From NCBI GenBank assembly GCA_008729055.1, contig SDUX01000004.1, positions 4,728,559 through 4,792,558 of the forward strand: 64,000 bases of DNA. The letters run 5' to 3'. The notes beneath the pieces were generated by a model. The model made no database searches. It saw only the letters and a program-made list of their open reading frames with translations, and was not told where the DNA came from. Shown piece after piece: positions 33,630 through 43,084 of this stretch. The number at the start of each line of letters is the position of its first letter. Position 1 is the stretch's first letter. This DNA is from Pyropia haitanensis (lineage: Eukaryota > Rhodophyta > Bangiophyceae > Bangiales > Bangiaceae). A program made the position numbers and the translations under genes.

Positions 33630-35014
33630 ATGGGCGCCCCTCTTCGTCCCATGGTGGTCGTCTCCCTGCTGGTGGCGGCGGCGGCAGTGGCCTCGGTGGG
33701 CGTCACCCCCCGTGGTGCGGCCGGCCAAGCCCCCTGCATGATCAACGTGGGCACCACGCCCGTGCCCTACGGCGCCTGCCTCGCGCTGCCCGGCCCGCTC
33801 AACATGACCGTCGGCTGGTCGATCGTCAATGGCAGCACCCTCCGCGCGGCGCACGTGAGCAACTCGGTCGGCTGGGCGGGGCTGGCCTTCTCCGGCGCCG
33901 GCAACCAGATGGTCGCCGCCGCCCCGCCGCCTGTGCGGGCGGTGGTGGGCTTCACCCCGGCGGGCGCGCCGGGCATCGCGTCCGCGGCGGTGTACGAGCT
34001 CACCGGCCGGTCGAGCGCGGCGGTGGTGGCGCTGACGCCCGCCGCCGCGGCCGCGGCGGGCTACACCAACGTCGTCGCCGCGCGCAACGCGGACGGCACG
34101 CTCGCCGTCGCGTTTGACCGCGCCCTCGACGCGCCGCCGGCGGTCGGGGCGGGGCCGACGAACGTGCTGTGGGCGGTCGGGCCGCCGCCGCAGACCGGGA
34201 CGGTGCTGCAGCAGCACAATGGGCGGGTGGCGGGGAGCGTGACGTTTGTGGCGGCGGGGGGGGGGGGACGCCCGCGCCGGGCGCGTCGCCCACGACAGCG
34301 CCGCCCGTGCCGGGCCCGGCGCCTGGTGCGTCGCCGACGGGAGAGGCCGACGCGAGCCCAGACGTCACGGCCAGCCCAGAGTCGGACGACGCGGTTTGCT
34401 TCCCGGCCGACGCGACGGTGGACGTGGTCGGCCGCGGGCGGGTGGCGATGGCGGACCTCCGCGTGGGTGACGTCGTCGCCGTTGGCGGCGGCCACCCCCC
34501 GTCGGCCGTCTATGCATTTAGCCACGCCGACGCGGCCGCCGAGTCCACGTTTGTGTCCCTGACGACGCGGGCGCGGTCCGCGGCTGCCGCGGGCGGGGGT
34601 GCGAGCGCCTCGGCGGCGGCGCCGGCGGCGACGCCGGCTGCGGCGCCGCTGCGGCTGTCGCCGGGCCACTACCTGCCCGTCAATGGGCGGCTAGCGGCGG
34701 CCAAGACGGTGGTCGTTGGCGACACCCTCTCCGCCGGCGCCGCCGGCACGCCCGTCACCGTCACGGCGGTGGCGCGGGTGGCCGGCCGGGGGCTGTACGC
34801 CCCCCACACGGCCGACGGCGCGGTCCTCGTCGACGGCATCCGCGCCAGCTGCTACACGATGGCGGTGGAGCCGCGCGTCGCGGCGGCGCTGCTGGCGCCC
34901 GCCCGCTGGGCGGTGTCGCTCGCGGGCGCGTCGGCGGGGCGGGCGGTGGGGCGGGCGGTCGAGTGGGGGCGGTCCGCCGTCGCGGCGCTGCCGTCGGGGC
35001 GGGATGTGCTTTGA
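33630..35014 (+). CDS. Secreted DOMON-Hint (Hedgehog-type) fusion protein, one frame break
   Basis: A signal peptide (1 to about 33) precedes a DOMON-like domain: LNMTVGWSIVNGSTLRAAHV, SVGWAGLAFSGAGNQMV, ASAAVYELTGRSSAAVVALT, VLWAVGPPP. After a Pro/Thr/Ser linker comes a Hint domain of the Hedgehog C-terminal type: CFPADATVDVVGRGRVAMAD, LRVGDVVAVGG, FVSLTTRA, LRLSPGHYLPVNG, VVGDTL, then RGLYAPHTADGAVLVDGI and ASCYTMAVEP. The start Cys and the His of SPGHY match Hint catalytic positions. In Hedgehog the domain cleaves itself at that Cys. DOMON domains bind haem or sugars. The two domains are in different frames joined at a G run (34254-34267), with no other gap, so a homopolymer error is the simplest reading. 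About 461 aa. The start is CACCATGG. Confidence 0.82.
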
Positions 35015-36091
35015 GGAGGGGGGGAGGAGGGTGCCACGTTGGGGGCGCCTGTGGACGTTGGGTGTGGACAGGGGGGGGAGTCCGTGCTTTTGGATGGCGG
35101 CAGGCTGCGTGATGGTGGGCTGTATGGCCATCTCGTTCTCCTTTTGGTTGTTCTTCCAACGGCTCTCGCCGTGCTTGCCGCACAGTCGATATGGGCCAAC
35201 CACTCGCGTATGCCGGGCTCACCGGGACGTCGCGGGCGCCAGAAAGGGCGAGCAGGTGGCAGGCGGTCCCCTTCTTGGGTGCGCCCCGCTGATCGGGGGC
35301 TCCGGGCACGCCTGCGCTCACCACCGGTCCTGCCAGTGCCGCTGCCTCCGTCATGGTCCCCCACAGCGTATCACCACGGTGGCGGCCCCCCACCGGTCCC
35401 GCCCGTTCCCACCACAACAGCACCGGCAACACCCCCCTCTCTTCCGCGGCGGTCCCTCGCCGCGCGTGATGCCGCCGCGCGGCTACCGTTCCACGCGGGC
35501 GGACCGCCACCCGCTTTTCGTTGCGTCCGTTATCTGCCGCGGCCGCGCGTGCGAGCAAGCAGCCGGGAGAAACCGGCGCGCAGGCACACCACCCCGCCTG
35601 GAGACCTGGGGTGTGCCCCCACCCCCAGCACCCGCGCAACAAGCAGCGACGCGGCGAGCCGCGACGCGCCCCGACAACACTGCGCGGCCATCTGCCGGCT
35701 TTTTTTTTTTTTTTTCACAAAGCGAGCGGCTCAGATGGCGGGCCGGGCAGCGGCGCGCCAGCCGCGGCGGGCGGTGATGCCCCACCACGGCGGGGACGGG
35801 CCGCGGCTGTGCCACCAGGCGGCAGCGCCCCCATCCCCAGCCTACCGAGACTGTGGGGGGGGTGAGGGGGGGCTCTCGCACCCGCGGGCGGCTCTGGTGG
35901 CGGGCGTGACTGGTGTGCACCAGCGCGGTGTCTTCCCCCACCGGGGCCACCTCCAGGCCGAGGCGCCCGCCCAGAGCACGGAGACGCCACGGCACTGGAA
36001 CCACACGACCTTACCTTGCATGCTTCTTTCCTTTTGATATGGTCGTTCTGTGCAGCTAGAGTTCCGCGGCGCCACCACACGCACCCCCCCC
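35015..36091. other. Convergent intergenic region
   Basis: 3' sides of the DOMON-Hint gene (+) and the aspartic protease gene (-). Contains a T run of about 16 at 35700-35715. No gene supported. Confidence 0.65.
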
Positions 36092-38290
36092 TCAAAAGCT
36101 CTCCGAGTCTGCAAACGGCCGCGCCTGCTCCCGCAGCACGTCCCCATCCTCTGCGGGCGCCGACGCGGCGGCCAGCCGCCGCCGCCGCCGCACCACCCCC
36201 CCCACAATGGCCCCGACGAGGACCAGGCTGGCCAGCACCGCCGCCACGGCGGTGCCCACCACCCGCCCAAAGGACGACGCGAAGCCCGCCGCGGAGCACC
36301 AGCAGCTCGCCCCCGCGCACGACGGGTAGGGGAGCGACGCCGCCACGCCGCCCGCGTCGCCGCCCTTTGCGTCTGGCCGGAGCCCGCACGCCTTTTGCGT
36401 GTAGTGCCACGCGCAGCCACGCAGGGACGCGCACGCGCGGCAGCCGTCCGCAGTGGCCGCTTCGCACTTGGCCGCCGACACGTTGGGCGCCCGAGGGGTG
36501 GCCGCCGTGCCCGACCCCACCGTCGGCACCGCGGTGGGCGTGGCGGCCCCCGTGGCAGCACCGGCGCCATCGTCGGCGAGGGCGGTGCTGACGCAGTCGC
36601 CCTTGGAGCGCGCAAAGCCGATGCGCTTGGCCGTACGGTCATAGATGGTAATGTACTTCTCCATCACGACGTTGCCCGCAATCCAGTCAATCCCACCCGA
36701 CATGCTGTCGAGGGCCATGAAGCCCACGCAGCGGGACGACTTGGACGGGTAGTCCACCATGTACTCACGGGAGGTGAGCTCAATCGCAAAGTCATTCTCC
36801 AGCGGGAACCGCAGCGTCGGCAGCATGTCCAGCTCCTCGTCCGAGATACGCACGCAGTGGGCGGGGCGGAACCAGGTGCCCTTCTCGCACAGGCTCGGCA
36901 GGTCGTCACAGTAGTGCTCCTGAAAGTGCGCCACAAACTGTTCCCAGTAATGCTGCGAGAAGACAATCAGGGTCGTGCCCGAGTCCACAATCCCCTTGCG
37001 CAGCCGCGGCAGCTCGGTCGCGTCACGATCGCCAATGCGGAGCGGGCCCGTCATCTTGAAGGGGTAATAGCTGGGCGGGGAGCGGAGCACCATCGGCACC
37101 CACACGGGGTCCTCTGTCGCCAGCGTCTTGTCGTGGCCGCCCAGCACCAGCTTCCCGCCCGTGCCGGTGATGCACATGGAAAACACATCATCAATGTTGA
37201 GGTGCCGCACCATGGCGTCAAAGGTCGGCTCCACGCACGACGGGTTGCAGGCCAGCTTGGGCCACGCCAGCCCCAGAATGCCGTCCACGGTGGAGCGCTC
37301 AAAGTCGGGTGAGTCCTTGAGGATCCCCCCAAACACGACGGGAAAGGTAATGTTGTTGCCCCACGTGAGGTTGTCAATCACCAGCTCCCCAGACGCGCCT
37401 GAGCCGTCCCCAAAGCTCAGGTGGAAGCCGCAATTATCCTTGTTCAGCTTGGAACAGCACGCCTTGGTCGCCGAGCACTTGCCGCACGAAAACGGGGAGC
37501 ACATGTTGGGCGTGCACACGTCCCCATCGCAGGGAACTGGCCGCCCAACGTTCCCAGCGCTCTTGCTCACCGAGTAGCGCATGTCCCCCTTGCGACATGA
37601 CTCGCACTCCTCCATCGGCACAGCCAGGGTGGTGCTCCCCGTGTCAATCTGCACCCGCACCGTCTGGCCACCCAGCTGCACCTCCGCGTAGTACTCCCCG
37701 ACGGCAACGATGCCGCCCTTGAGCTCCACCGCCTCCAGGCGGGACGTCCAGCGCGCGGCTGTGCCCGGCAGCACGTCTCCGCCGTCCGCGGCGGCGTCGA
37801 CGGCGGCGGCAGCGGTCGTCGCCGCGCCCCCTACCCGCTCGTGGATGCGCACGACGGCGGGAAAGCCACGGGACGAGCCCGGGCGCGCTGGACGGGGTCC
37901 TCGCGCGCCCAGTGGGAGCACCAGCGGCGCCCCTGGCGGCGGTCGCCCCGCCGCGGCCGCCTCTGCCAGCCGCACCGCCGGGACGGGCAGGCGGAAGGAG
38001 GGGCCCAGGCCGCCCTGCGTACAAGAACCATCGACGCTGCCGCCGCCGCGCGACGTCAAACCGCACGCCTGTGCCGAAGTCACCGCGAAAGCCCCATCGA
38101 ACATGCCGGCGGCGACCGCCGCTACCGCCACCGCCACCGCCGCTGCTGCAGCAGACACCCACGACCACGCAGGCTGCAGTCGAGGCGCCTCGAAGGACGC
38201 CCGCCCCGGCGAGCATGGTCGCCGCAGCCGTCGCCCCGTTCCGCCACGCCACCGGCCGGCGGGCGTGGCGACAGCACCCACGAGGGCCAT
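36092..38290 (-). CDS. Membrane-anchored pepsin-like aspartic protease (A1)
   Basis: 732 aa from ATG 38290. A hydrophobic signal/anchor lies at about 43-62. The catalytic motifs are DTGSTTLAVP (Asp216) and VDSGTTLIVF (Asp436), with the flap and core strands GEYYAEVQLGGQTVRVQ, GFHLSFGDGSGASGELV and VDGILGLAWPKLA. Cys-rich insertions between the first Asp and the flap (CESCRKGD, CTPNMCSPFSCGKCSATKACC) suggest disulfides as in BACE or plant-type secretory proteases. A second Cys-rich segment (CEAATADGCRACASLRGCAW) precedes a C-terminal membrane helix (VVGTAVAAVLASLVLVGAIV) and a basic/acidic cytosolic tail. Likely a type I membrane protease of the secretory pathway or cell surface; substrate unknown. 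The open frame extends to 38452 but has only a TTG there, so I chose the ATG. No intron. Confidence 0.9.
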   Translation of the reverse strand: MALVGAVATPAGRWRGGTGRRLRRPCSPGRASFEAPRLQPAWSWVSAAAAAVAVAVAAVAAGMFDGAFAVTSAQACGLTSRGGGSVDGSCTQGGLGPSFRLPVPAVRLAEAAAAGRPPPGAPLVLPLGARGPRPARPGSSRGFPAVVRIHERVGGAATTAAAAVDAAADGGDVLPGTAARWTSRLEAVELKGGIVAVGEYYAEVQLGGQTVRVQIDTGSTTLAVPMEECESCRKGDMRYSVSKSAGNVGRPVPCDGDVCTPNMCSPFSCGKCSATKACCSKLNKDNCGFHLSFGDGSGASGELVIDNLTWGNNITFPVVFGGILKDSPDFERSTVDGILGLAWPKLACNPSCVEPTFDAMVRHLNIDDVFSMCITGTGGKLVLGGHDKTLATEDPVWVPMVLRSPPSYYPFKMTGPLRIGDRDATELPRLRKGIVDSGTTLIVFSQHYWEQFVAHFQEHYCDDLPSLCEKGTWFRPAHCVRISDEELDMLPTLRFPLENDFAIELTSREYMVDYPSKSSRCVGFMALDSMSGGIDWIAGNVVMEKYITIYDRTAKRIGFARSKGDCVSTALADDGAGAATGAATPTAVPTVGSGTAATPRAPNVSAAKCEAATADGCRACASLRGCAWHYTQKACGLRPDAKGGDAGGVAASLPYPSCAGASCWCSAAGFASSFGRVVGTAVAAVLASLVLVGAIVGGVVRRRRRLAAASAPAEDGDVLREQARPFADSESF

Positions 38291-38992
38291 TGCACGCACC
38301 GGCCGACGGCCGCCGACAAATACCAATGAGCGCTGGCGGCACGGAAGCCGCGCCGAAGCGGCCAACGACGAAGCGAGAGAGGGCGTCGTGGTGATGGCTC
38401 TCTCACAGGCGCCGCCCCCCTCCCTCTTGCACGCGACCCCGCCACGACCCAACGGGGCCGCTAGGCGGGTAGGATGGAGGCAGCGGGCAGGGTGGGTGTG
38501 GCGACGCGGACGCCGTCAGCGGCACGAGGACTTACACCAAGGCCATCACACCAAAACCTGCGCTGGTGGCAAACCACAGCACACGTGCCGACGGCAAATA
38601 GTCATGAAAGTTCATCGCTGGACATTTTTGGAAGGATTAACCATGAGACGTCTCACAGGATCACTGGACAAGGATGTGCGGTGCATCTCACGTCCAAAGG
38701 ACCTGTCGGCCGAGCATGAAGAGGGTCAAGATACAGGCCCAAGCGGCGACGGCACGCTTTCTCGACGACCAACAGCCGTGTATTACGCAACACCTTACAT
38801 GCCACCCTTCGGGCAAAACCACCCCAAGCGTGCGACACCCAGACTGTTCGTGGTCGGACGGGGAGCGCATGACGTTGGTGTTGGTCAACCTCGCCACAGG
38901 AAACGCACAACGAGGAGAAGATAAAACTGATATGTGGCAGAGGAACACGAAAAGGACAAGACAAAAAATACCGCAAGGCTCTACAAAACATG
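38291..38992. other. Intergenic between two minus-strand genes
   Basis: Holds the protease promoter side and the ChlP 3' region. AT content rises towards 38900. No gene or clear terminator seen. Confidence 0.6.
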
Positions 38993-40667
38993 CTATGCCG
39001 TGTTGCCGGCGTTCGCCTTGACCGACTGCTTCACCAGCGACCCCACCGTCCGGAACAGCAGCTTCATGTCCTCCACCGGGTTGACCGTCGTGACCGTCTT
39101 GTACAGGTAGCTGTCAAACGTGACGCGCTGGACATACTCATCGTCGCACAGCTCCACAAACGACTCCTTCGTCTTGTCGTTCTTGTAGAACACCGACTGC
39201 AGGATGTCAAGCGCCTTGTACGTGGCCCAGTACTTGCGGTCAAAGTCCTTGATGTACGAGCCCTTCATGTCGGCCTCTGATGGGGTCCGCGAGCCGTTCT
39301 CGCTCAGGGCCACGAGCGCCTCGCCCGCCATCCGCCCGCTCTTCGCAGCAAAGTAGATACCCTCGCCCGACGCCTTGGTCACGTACCCAGCGGCATCACC
39401 AACGAGGGCCACGCGGCCAACGCAGCGGCGCGGCCGCGGGTGCTCGGGGATGGGGTGCGCCTCAATCTTGATGATCTTGCCGCCCGCCAGCTTGTCGGCA
39501 GCCCGTGTCCGGATCGCTTGCTGGTACTTCTTGATGCTGGGGCGGTCGATGACGGTGCCCGTGCCGACGCCCACGTGGTCATACTTCGGGAACACCCACG
39601 CGTAAAAGTCGGGGCTCACGTCATCGCCCACATACATCTCAGCCAGCTCCTCGTAGTACTCCATCTGCGCCTCTGGCAGCTTGATGCGCTCTTGGAAGGC
39701 AATGGCGTACTGGTAGTCCCCAGCGTCAATGGCCTTGGCAACCCGCGAGTTGGCACCGTCAGCGCCAATGATGTAGTCCACCTCCAGGGTCTTGCCCTGC
39801 GCACCGCCCTTGGTGCTTTCGGCATAGTCCGAGTAGGAGATGACGTACGGCTCCGATGAGTTGACATCCGACGGGATCTTAATGTCGGTCACCAGGCCGT
39901 TGATGGGCTTGGCACCCAGCGAGATCGCGCGGTCCCGCAGGTAGCCGTCAAGAATCTCACGGCGGGTCATCCCAATGTACTCATGGGGCTTCAGCGTCGC
40001 GCCAATCTGCGACACCTTGTTGGAGGGGGAAATCATGGCCATCTTCCGCACCTTGCGGTCAATGATATCCTCGGGCAACGAAAACTCATCCACCATGCAC
40101 AGGGGGATAGCGCCGCCGCAAGGCTTGGCATTGTCCATCTTGCGCTCAAACAGAGTCACCTCAATGCCAGCCTTGGCCAGCTCCTCAGCGCAGCACGACC
40201 CCGCGGGGCCGCCACCAACAACGGCTACCCTCAGCTTCATCGACAGCACCGGAGACTTCGCCTGCTCACTCAGCAGCAGCGCATCATCCAACGACACAAA
40301 GAAAGACAGATCAGGAGGGCGCATGGAGATGTGAGATGGCTGCCCCACTGGCCAACGATACAACCCGCACAAGAGCAGCAAGACCACGGACAACCGCCAT
40401 GTCCAACCCGCTCAGACGCCACGTCGCCTTCATCCACCCCACACGCCCAAGGGCCAATCGTGACCCAAGCACCAGGAGACAGCATCGACCGATCAATCAT
40501 ACCTGGGACGCGGGCGACGTCTGGGCAACAGAGGCGCCCATGAAGGATGCGCGGCGCGACGAAGCAACGGCGGCGGCCATGCTCGCTGGCCGCACAGAGA
40601 CCGACGACCGCACCGACTGCCGCTGCGCGACGCGCGGCACCGCGGTCGTACCCGCTACAAACGCCAT
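38993..40667 (-). CDS. chlP: Geranylgeranyl diphosphate/geranylgeranyl-chlorophyll reductase
   Basis: Reduces three double bonds of the geranylgeranyl chain to phytyl for chlorophyll and tocopherol, using NADPH, in the plastid. Exons 40503-40667 and 38993-40261 (minus strand) give 477 aa; the 241-bp intron (CAG|GTATGA...GAGCAG|GCG) is phase 0. Exon 1 encodes almost exactly a transit peptide (MAFVAGTTAVPRVAQRQSVR, Ser/Ala/Arg-rich). Exon 2 opens at the FAD-binding site KLRVAVVGGGPAGSCCAEEL, then FERKMDNAKPCGGAIPLC, IGMTRREILDGYLRDRA, VDYIIGADGANSRVAKAI, YAWVFPKYDHVGVGTGTV, VALVGDAAGYVTKASGEGIY. These are the canonical ChlP motifs and the length is typical for plants and cyanobacteria. Without the intron the frame has a plausible but wrong N-terminus upstream of KLRV. 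Confidence 0.96.
40262..40502 (-). other. Intron of chlP
   Basis: Reads GTATGATTGA at the donor and GAGTGAGCAG at the acceptor on the minus strand. It separates the transit-peptide exon from the mature enzyme. An alternative acceptor 7 bases upstream would give an immediate stop. Confidence 0.85.
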
Positions 40668-42118
40668 GATGCGCAGGTATCGAACGAGGAGGACAAAGTG
40701 GGGGAGAACGACCGGCGTCGACGGAGGAGGTGGAGGGGATGACGTGCGGAGGACGGTAGGGGGATCGAGGCCGGGGTGAAGACGGACGACGTGGGTCAAC
40801 AACGACTGCAGTGCGCTGGGCGGCGGACTGGAGCTGTGCGCGGCGCGGGGCCGAGGCAGATGTACCAAGCCACTCCCCAGCAACTGGCACGCAGGAAGGC
40901 GGATCTGGTGCGCTCCCACCTGGCCAATGGGACCCCGCCCGCACGCCTCGCCCTGCAGGGCCGCCGTCGCGGCGCGGGAGAGCGCGGCCGGCCGCCAGCC
41001 GAGTCCCCCCGGGCGTGCATCCCCAACGCAGCCACGCCCCTCCAGCCCCCGACAGGCCCCCCCCCCGGCGGCCGCGGGGAGGGGGCGGCCGTCCCCGCCC
41101 GCTCGAGGCAGTGCGCACGGGCGCATGGGGGCGGAAAAAAAACCGGTTGCGCGGTCCACACCCCCGCCTAGACCCCCCCCAGACGCCCCCCGTCGGGATG
41201 GTGGCGGCGGTCTGGGTTGCCCTTGAGCTCCCCGGCCCGGCGGAGCGAGATCCCTGCCCGCTGATTGGTGCCATGCGGAGGCCATGGCCCCGCCGGCAGT
41301 TGAACGTTCGTGTTCTTAATGGATATTTTTGTAAACGTGGTCCGGGCCCGCAAATTCGAGATATGCCCTCGGCCGGACAATATCGCGCCTCTCGTGTGCT
41401 GCTGCGGGTGGCCTGACAAAACGTGCACGTGAGCGCGGTCGACCTTGGCCCGGCAAACGTGCCGTCGGGCCCGATGGGCGCTATTTATATCGTCAGAAAC
41501 TAAGTATATTCATAACGGTCCATTTCTCTCTGTTCATACGACATGCAACCGGCCAAGCTTGGTGTGGGCTGCTGAGTGACGACTGGGGCATGACCAGGTA
41601 CTTCGGCCCCCCCCTAGCTAGGCGAGCAGGAGCAGCGGCAGTGTGCGCTTGGTATAGAGCGCCGTGGGGCCTGCCCCTGCCAGCCGTCTCGGGCCGAGCC
41701 TCTCCGGAGACGGCCGCCAGCGAGGAGGCGTTCTCGGCGCAAGCGACGGCGGCGGTGTGACTCGGGAACCGCCGCGACCCCACCCTGTACATTTTGGCGG
41801 CGCTGCTCACAGGCGTTGCGCCAGCGATATGATGGACCCATCTGCGGACGGGCCGCCCCACCTTGTGTCCCGCCAGTTGACTTGAGCGCCTCGTGTTGTC
41901 CGGCCTCTGCTGCCGCGGAGAGCACTAGCCCACACACCGACGTTGGCTTGGGCGGTCGCCCAGTGCGCAATGGTACGCGGTACCCAAGACACAGAAACAA
42001 CTCAATCTACGTCAGGGACATACAGTTTATAGACTTTGATACTGAGAGCAAGTGCTGCTCCCTCCCCACCGCCCCACTATCCCCCAATCTCCCTGTACCC
42101 CCTTCCCGTGACACACCC
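40668..42118. other. Intergenic, chlP upstream region
   Basis: Upstream of chlP (-) and downstream of the first FkbM gene (-). Contains a minus-strand TATAAATA (rc at 41482-41489) about 815 bp before the ChlP start, too far to be certain. No gene supported. Confidence 0.55.
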
Positions 42119-43084
42119 TCAGGGCGTCGGACTCCCCACCTCAATCGACGGGTGAAACAGCATCAGCTCCTCAGGGCGGCTGGCCTTGTACTGCACCACC
42201 TTGTAGCCCATGTCGGTCAAGAACTTGGTCGCCTGCTTGTCGTCGCTCTCCTCCTCCAGGCTGATCACGTCAATCCGCACCGCCGACCAGTCGATGCTCT
42301 GCAGCGCCTCCAGCTCGGCGCCCTCAATGTCCAAGCTCAGGTAGTCCACGTGCGTCACCTCCCGTCGTTGCAGCAGCTGCGCCAGGCGGGTGCACGTAAT
42401 TTTGCGCCGCGGCGCGGTGCTGACCCCCTTCTGCCACTTAGCCGTGCCGTTCACGTTCTTGTTGCTGTCGGCAATGCCACTCAGGCCGCCCGCCTCGATA
42501 AACGACACGGACCTGGTGTGGTTAGCCACGCATAGGGGGATGAGCTCGCACGAGCGGTGCTCAATGATGCGCGCGTGGTAGTTCCCGTTGGGCTCGATGC
42601 ACAGCCCCGACCAGCCGAGGCAGCGCTCCAGGAAGTACGTGTTGCTGATACTGATGGGGTCGTTGGTCGCCAGATCCACAAACACCCCCGACCGCGCCAG
42701 GTGCCGAAAGTGGGCGGACCACAGCCACGCGTCTTGGCCATACTGGGAGAAGAAGCGCGGGGCCACCCCCTCGGGGCACCCGCCCGGCTGGCGCGGCGAG
42801 CACACCCGGTCCGCCGGCCGCGGGTCCCGCATCAGCGGGTCGCACCACGACGCGCGGGGCCGCGCGGAGACCATGGACAGCGGCACCACCGCACCGGCGC
42901 CGGGCACGGCCGCCGCGGTCGGCGGGGGCCCCCACGACGACAGCCCGTTGCGCCAGTGAGACGCGGCGAGCGCGCTGAGCAGGAGCGCCGCGCAGACGGC
43001 CACCGCCGCCACCTGCCGTTGCCGGGAGCGGATGCAGCCCAGGAGCATCCGGGACGCCGTCGCTCCAAGCGCCGACGATGACAT
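42119..43084 (-). CDS. FkbM-family SAM methyltransferase, membrane anchored, copy 1
   Basis: 321 aa. A short cytosolic N-terminus and one hydrophobic helix (QVAAVAVCAALLLSALAAS, about 25-43) suggest a type II Golgi-style anchor. The catalytic region shows FFSQYGQDAWLWSAHF, GVFVDLATNDPISISNTYFL, GWSGLCIEPNGNYHARI and VDYLSLDIEGAELEALQSID. These are FkbM motifs: the SAM-binding FVDL.TND, the IEPN acidic loop and the DIEGAE motif. FkbM enzymes methylate hydroxyl groups of sugars and other small molecules; in algae some act on cell-wall polysaccharides, which would suit a luminal domain, but this is inference. The start ATGTCATCG gives the anchor directly; the open frame further upstream has no conserved content. 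Pairs with the copy at 45123. Confidence 0.85.
   Translation of the reverse strand: MSSSALGATASRMLLGCIRSRQRQVAAVAVCAALLLSALAASHWRNGLSSWGPPPTAAAVPGAGAVVPLSMVSARPRASWCDPLMRDPRPADRVCSPRQPGGCPEGVAPRFFSQYGQDAWLWSAHFRHLARSGVFVDLATNDPISISNTYFLERCLGWSGLCIEPNGNYHARIIEHRSCELIPLCVANHTRSVSFIEAGGLSGIADSNKNVNGTAKWQKGVSTAPRRKITCTRLAQLLQRREVTHVDYLSLDIEGAELEALQSIDWSAVRIDVISLEEESDDKQATKFLTDMGYKVVQYKASRPEELMLFHPSIEVGSPTP

Noticed and set aside
36050..37312. Plus-strand 420-codon frame over the aspartic protease
   Set aside because: Antisense shadow of a clear protease gene; composition and lack of domain show it is not coding.
38291..38452. Extended N-terminus of the aspartic protease
   Set aside because: The only initiator at 38452 is TTG; the in-frame ATG at 38290 gives a sensible signal-anchor protein.
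40262..40393. Unspliced ChlP N-terminus (MSVVLLLLCGLYRWP...)
   Set aside because: It is the intron read through; the CAG|GTATGA donor and GAGCAG acceptor join a transit peptide to KLRVAVVGGG in frame.
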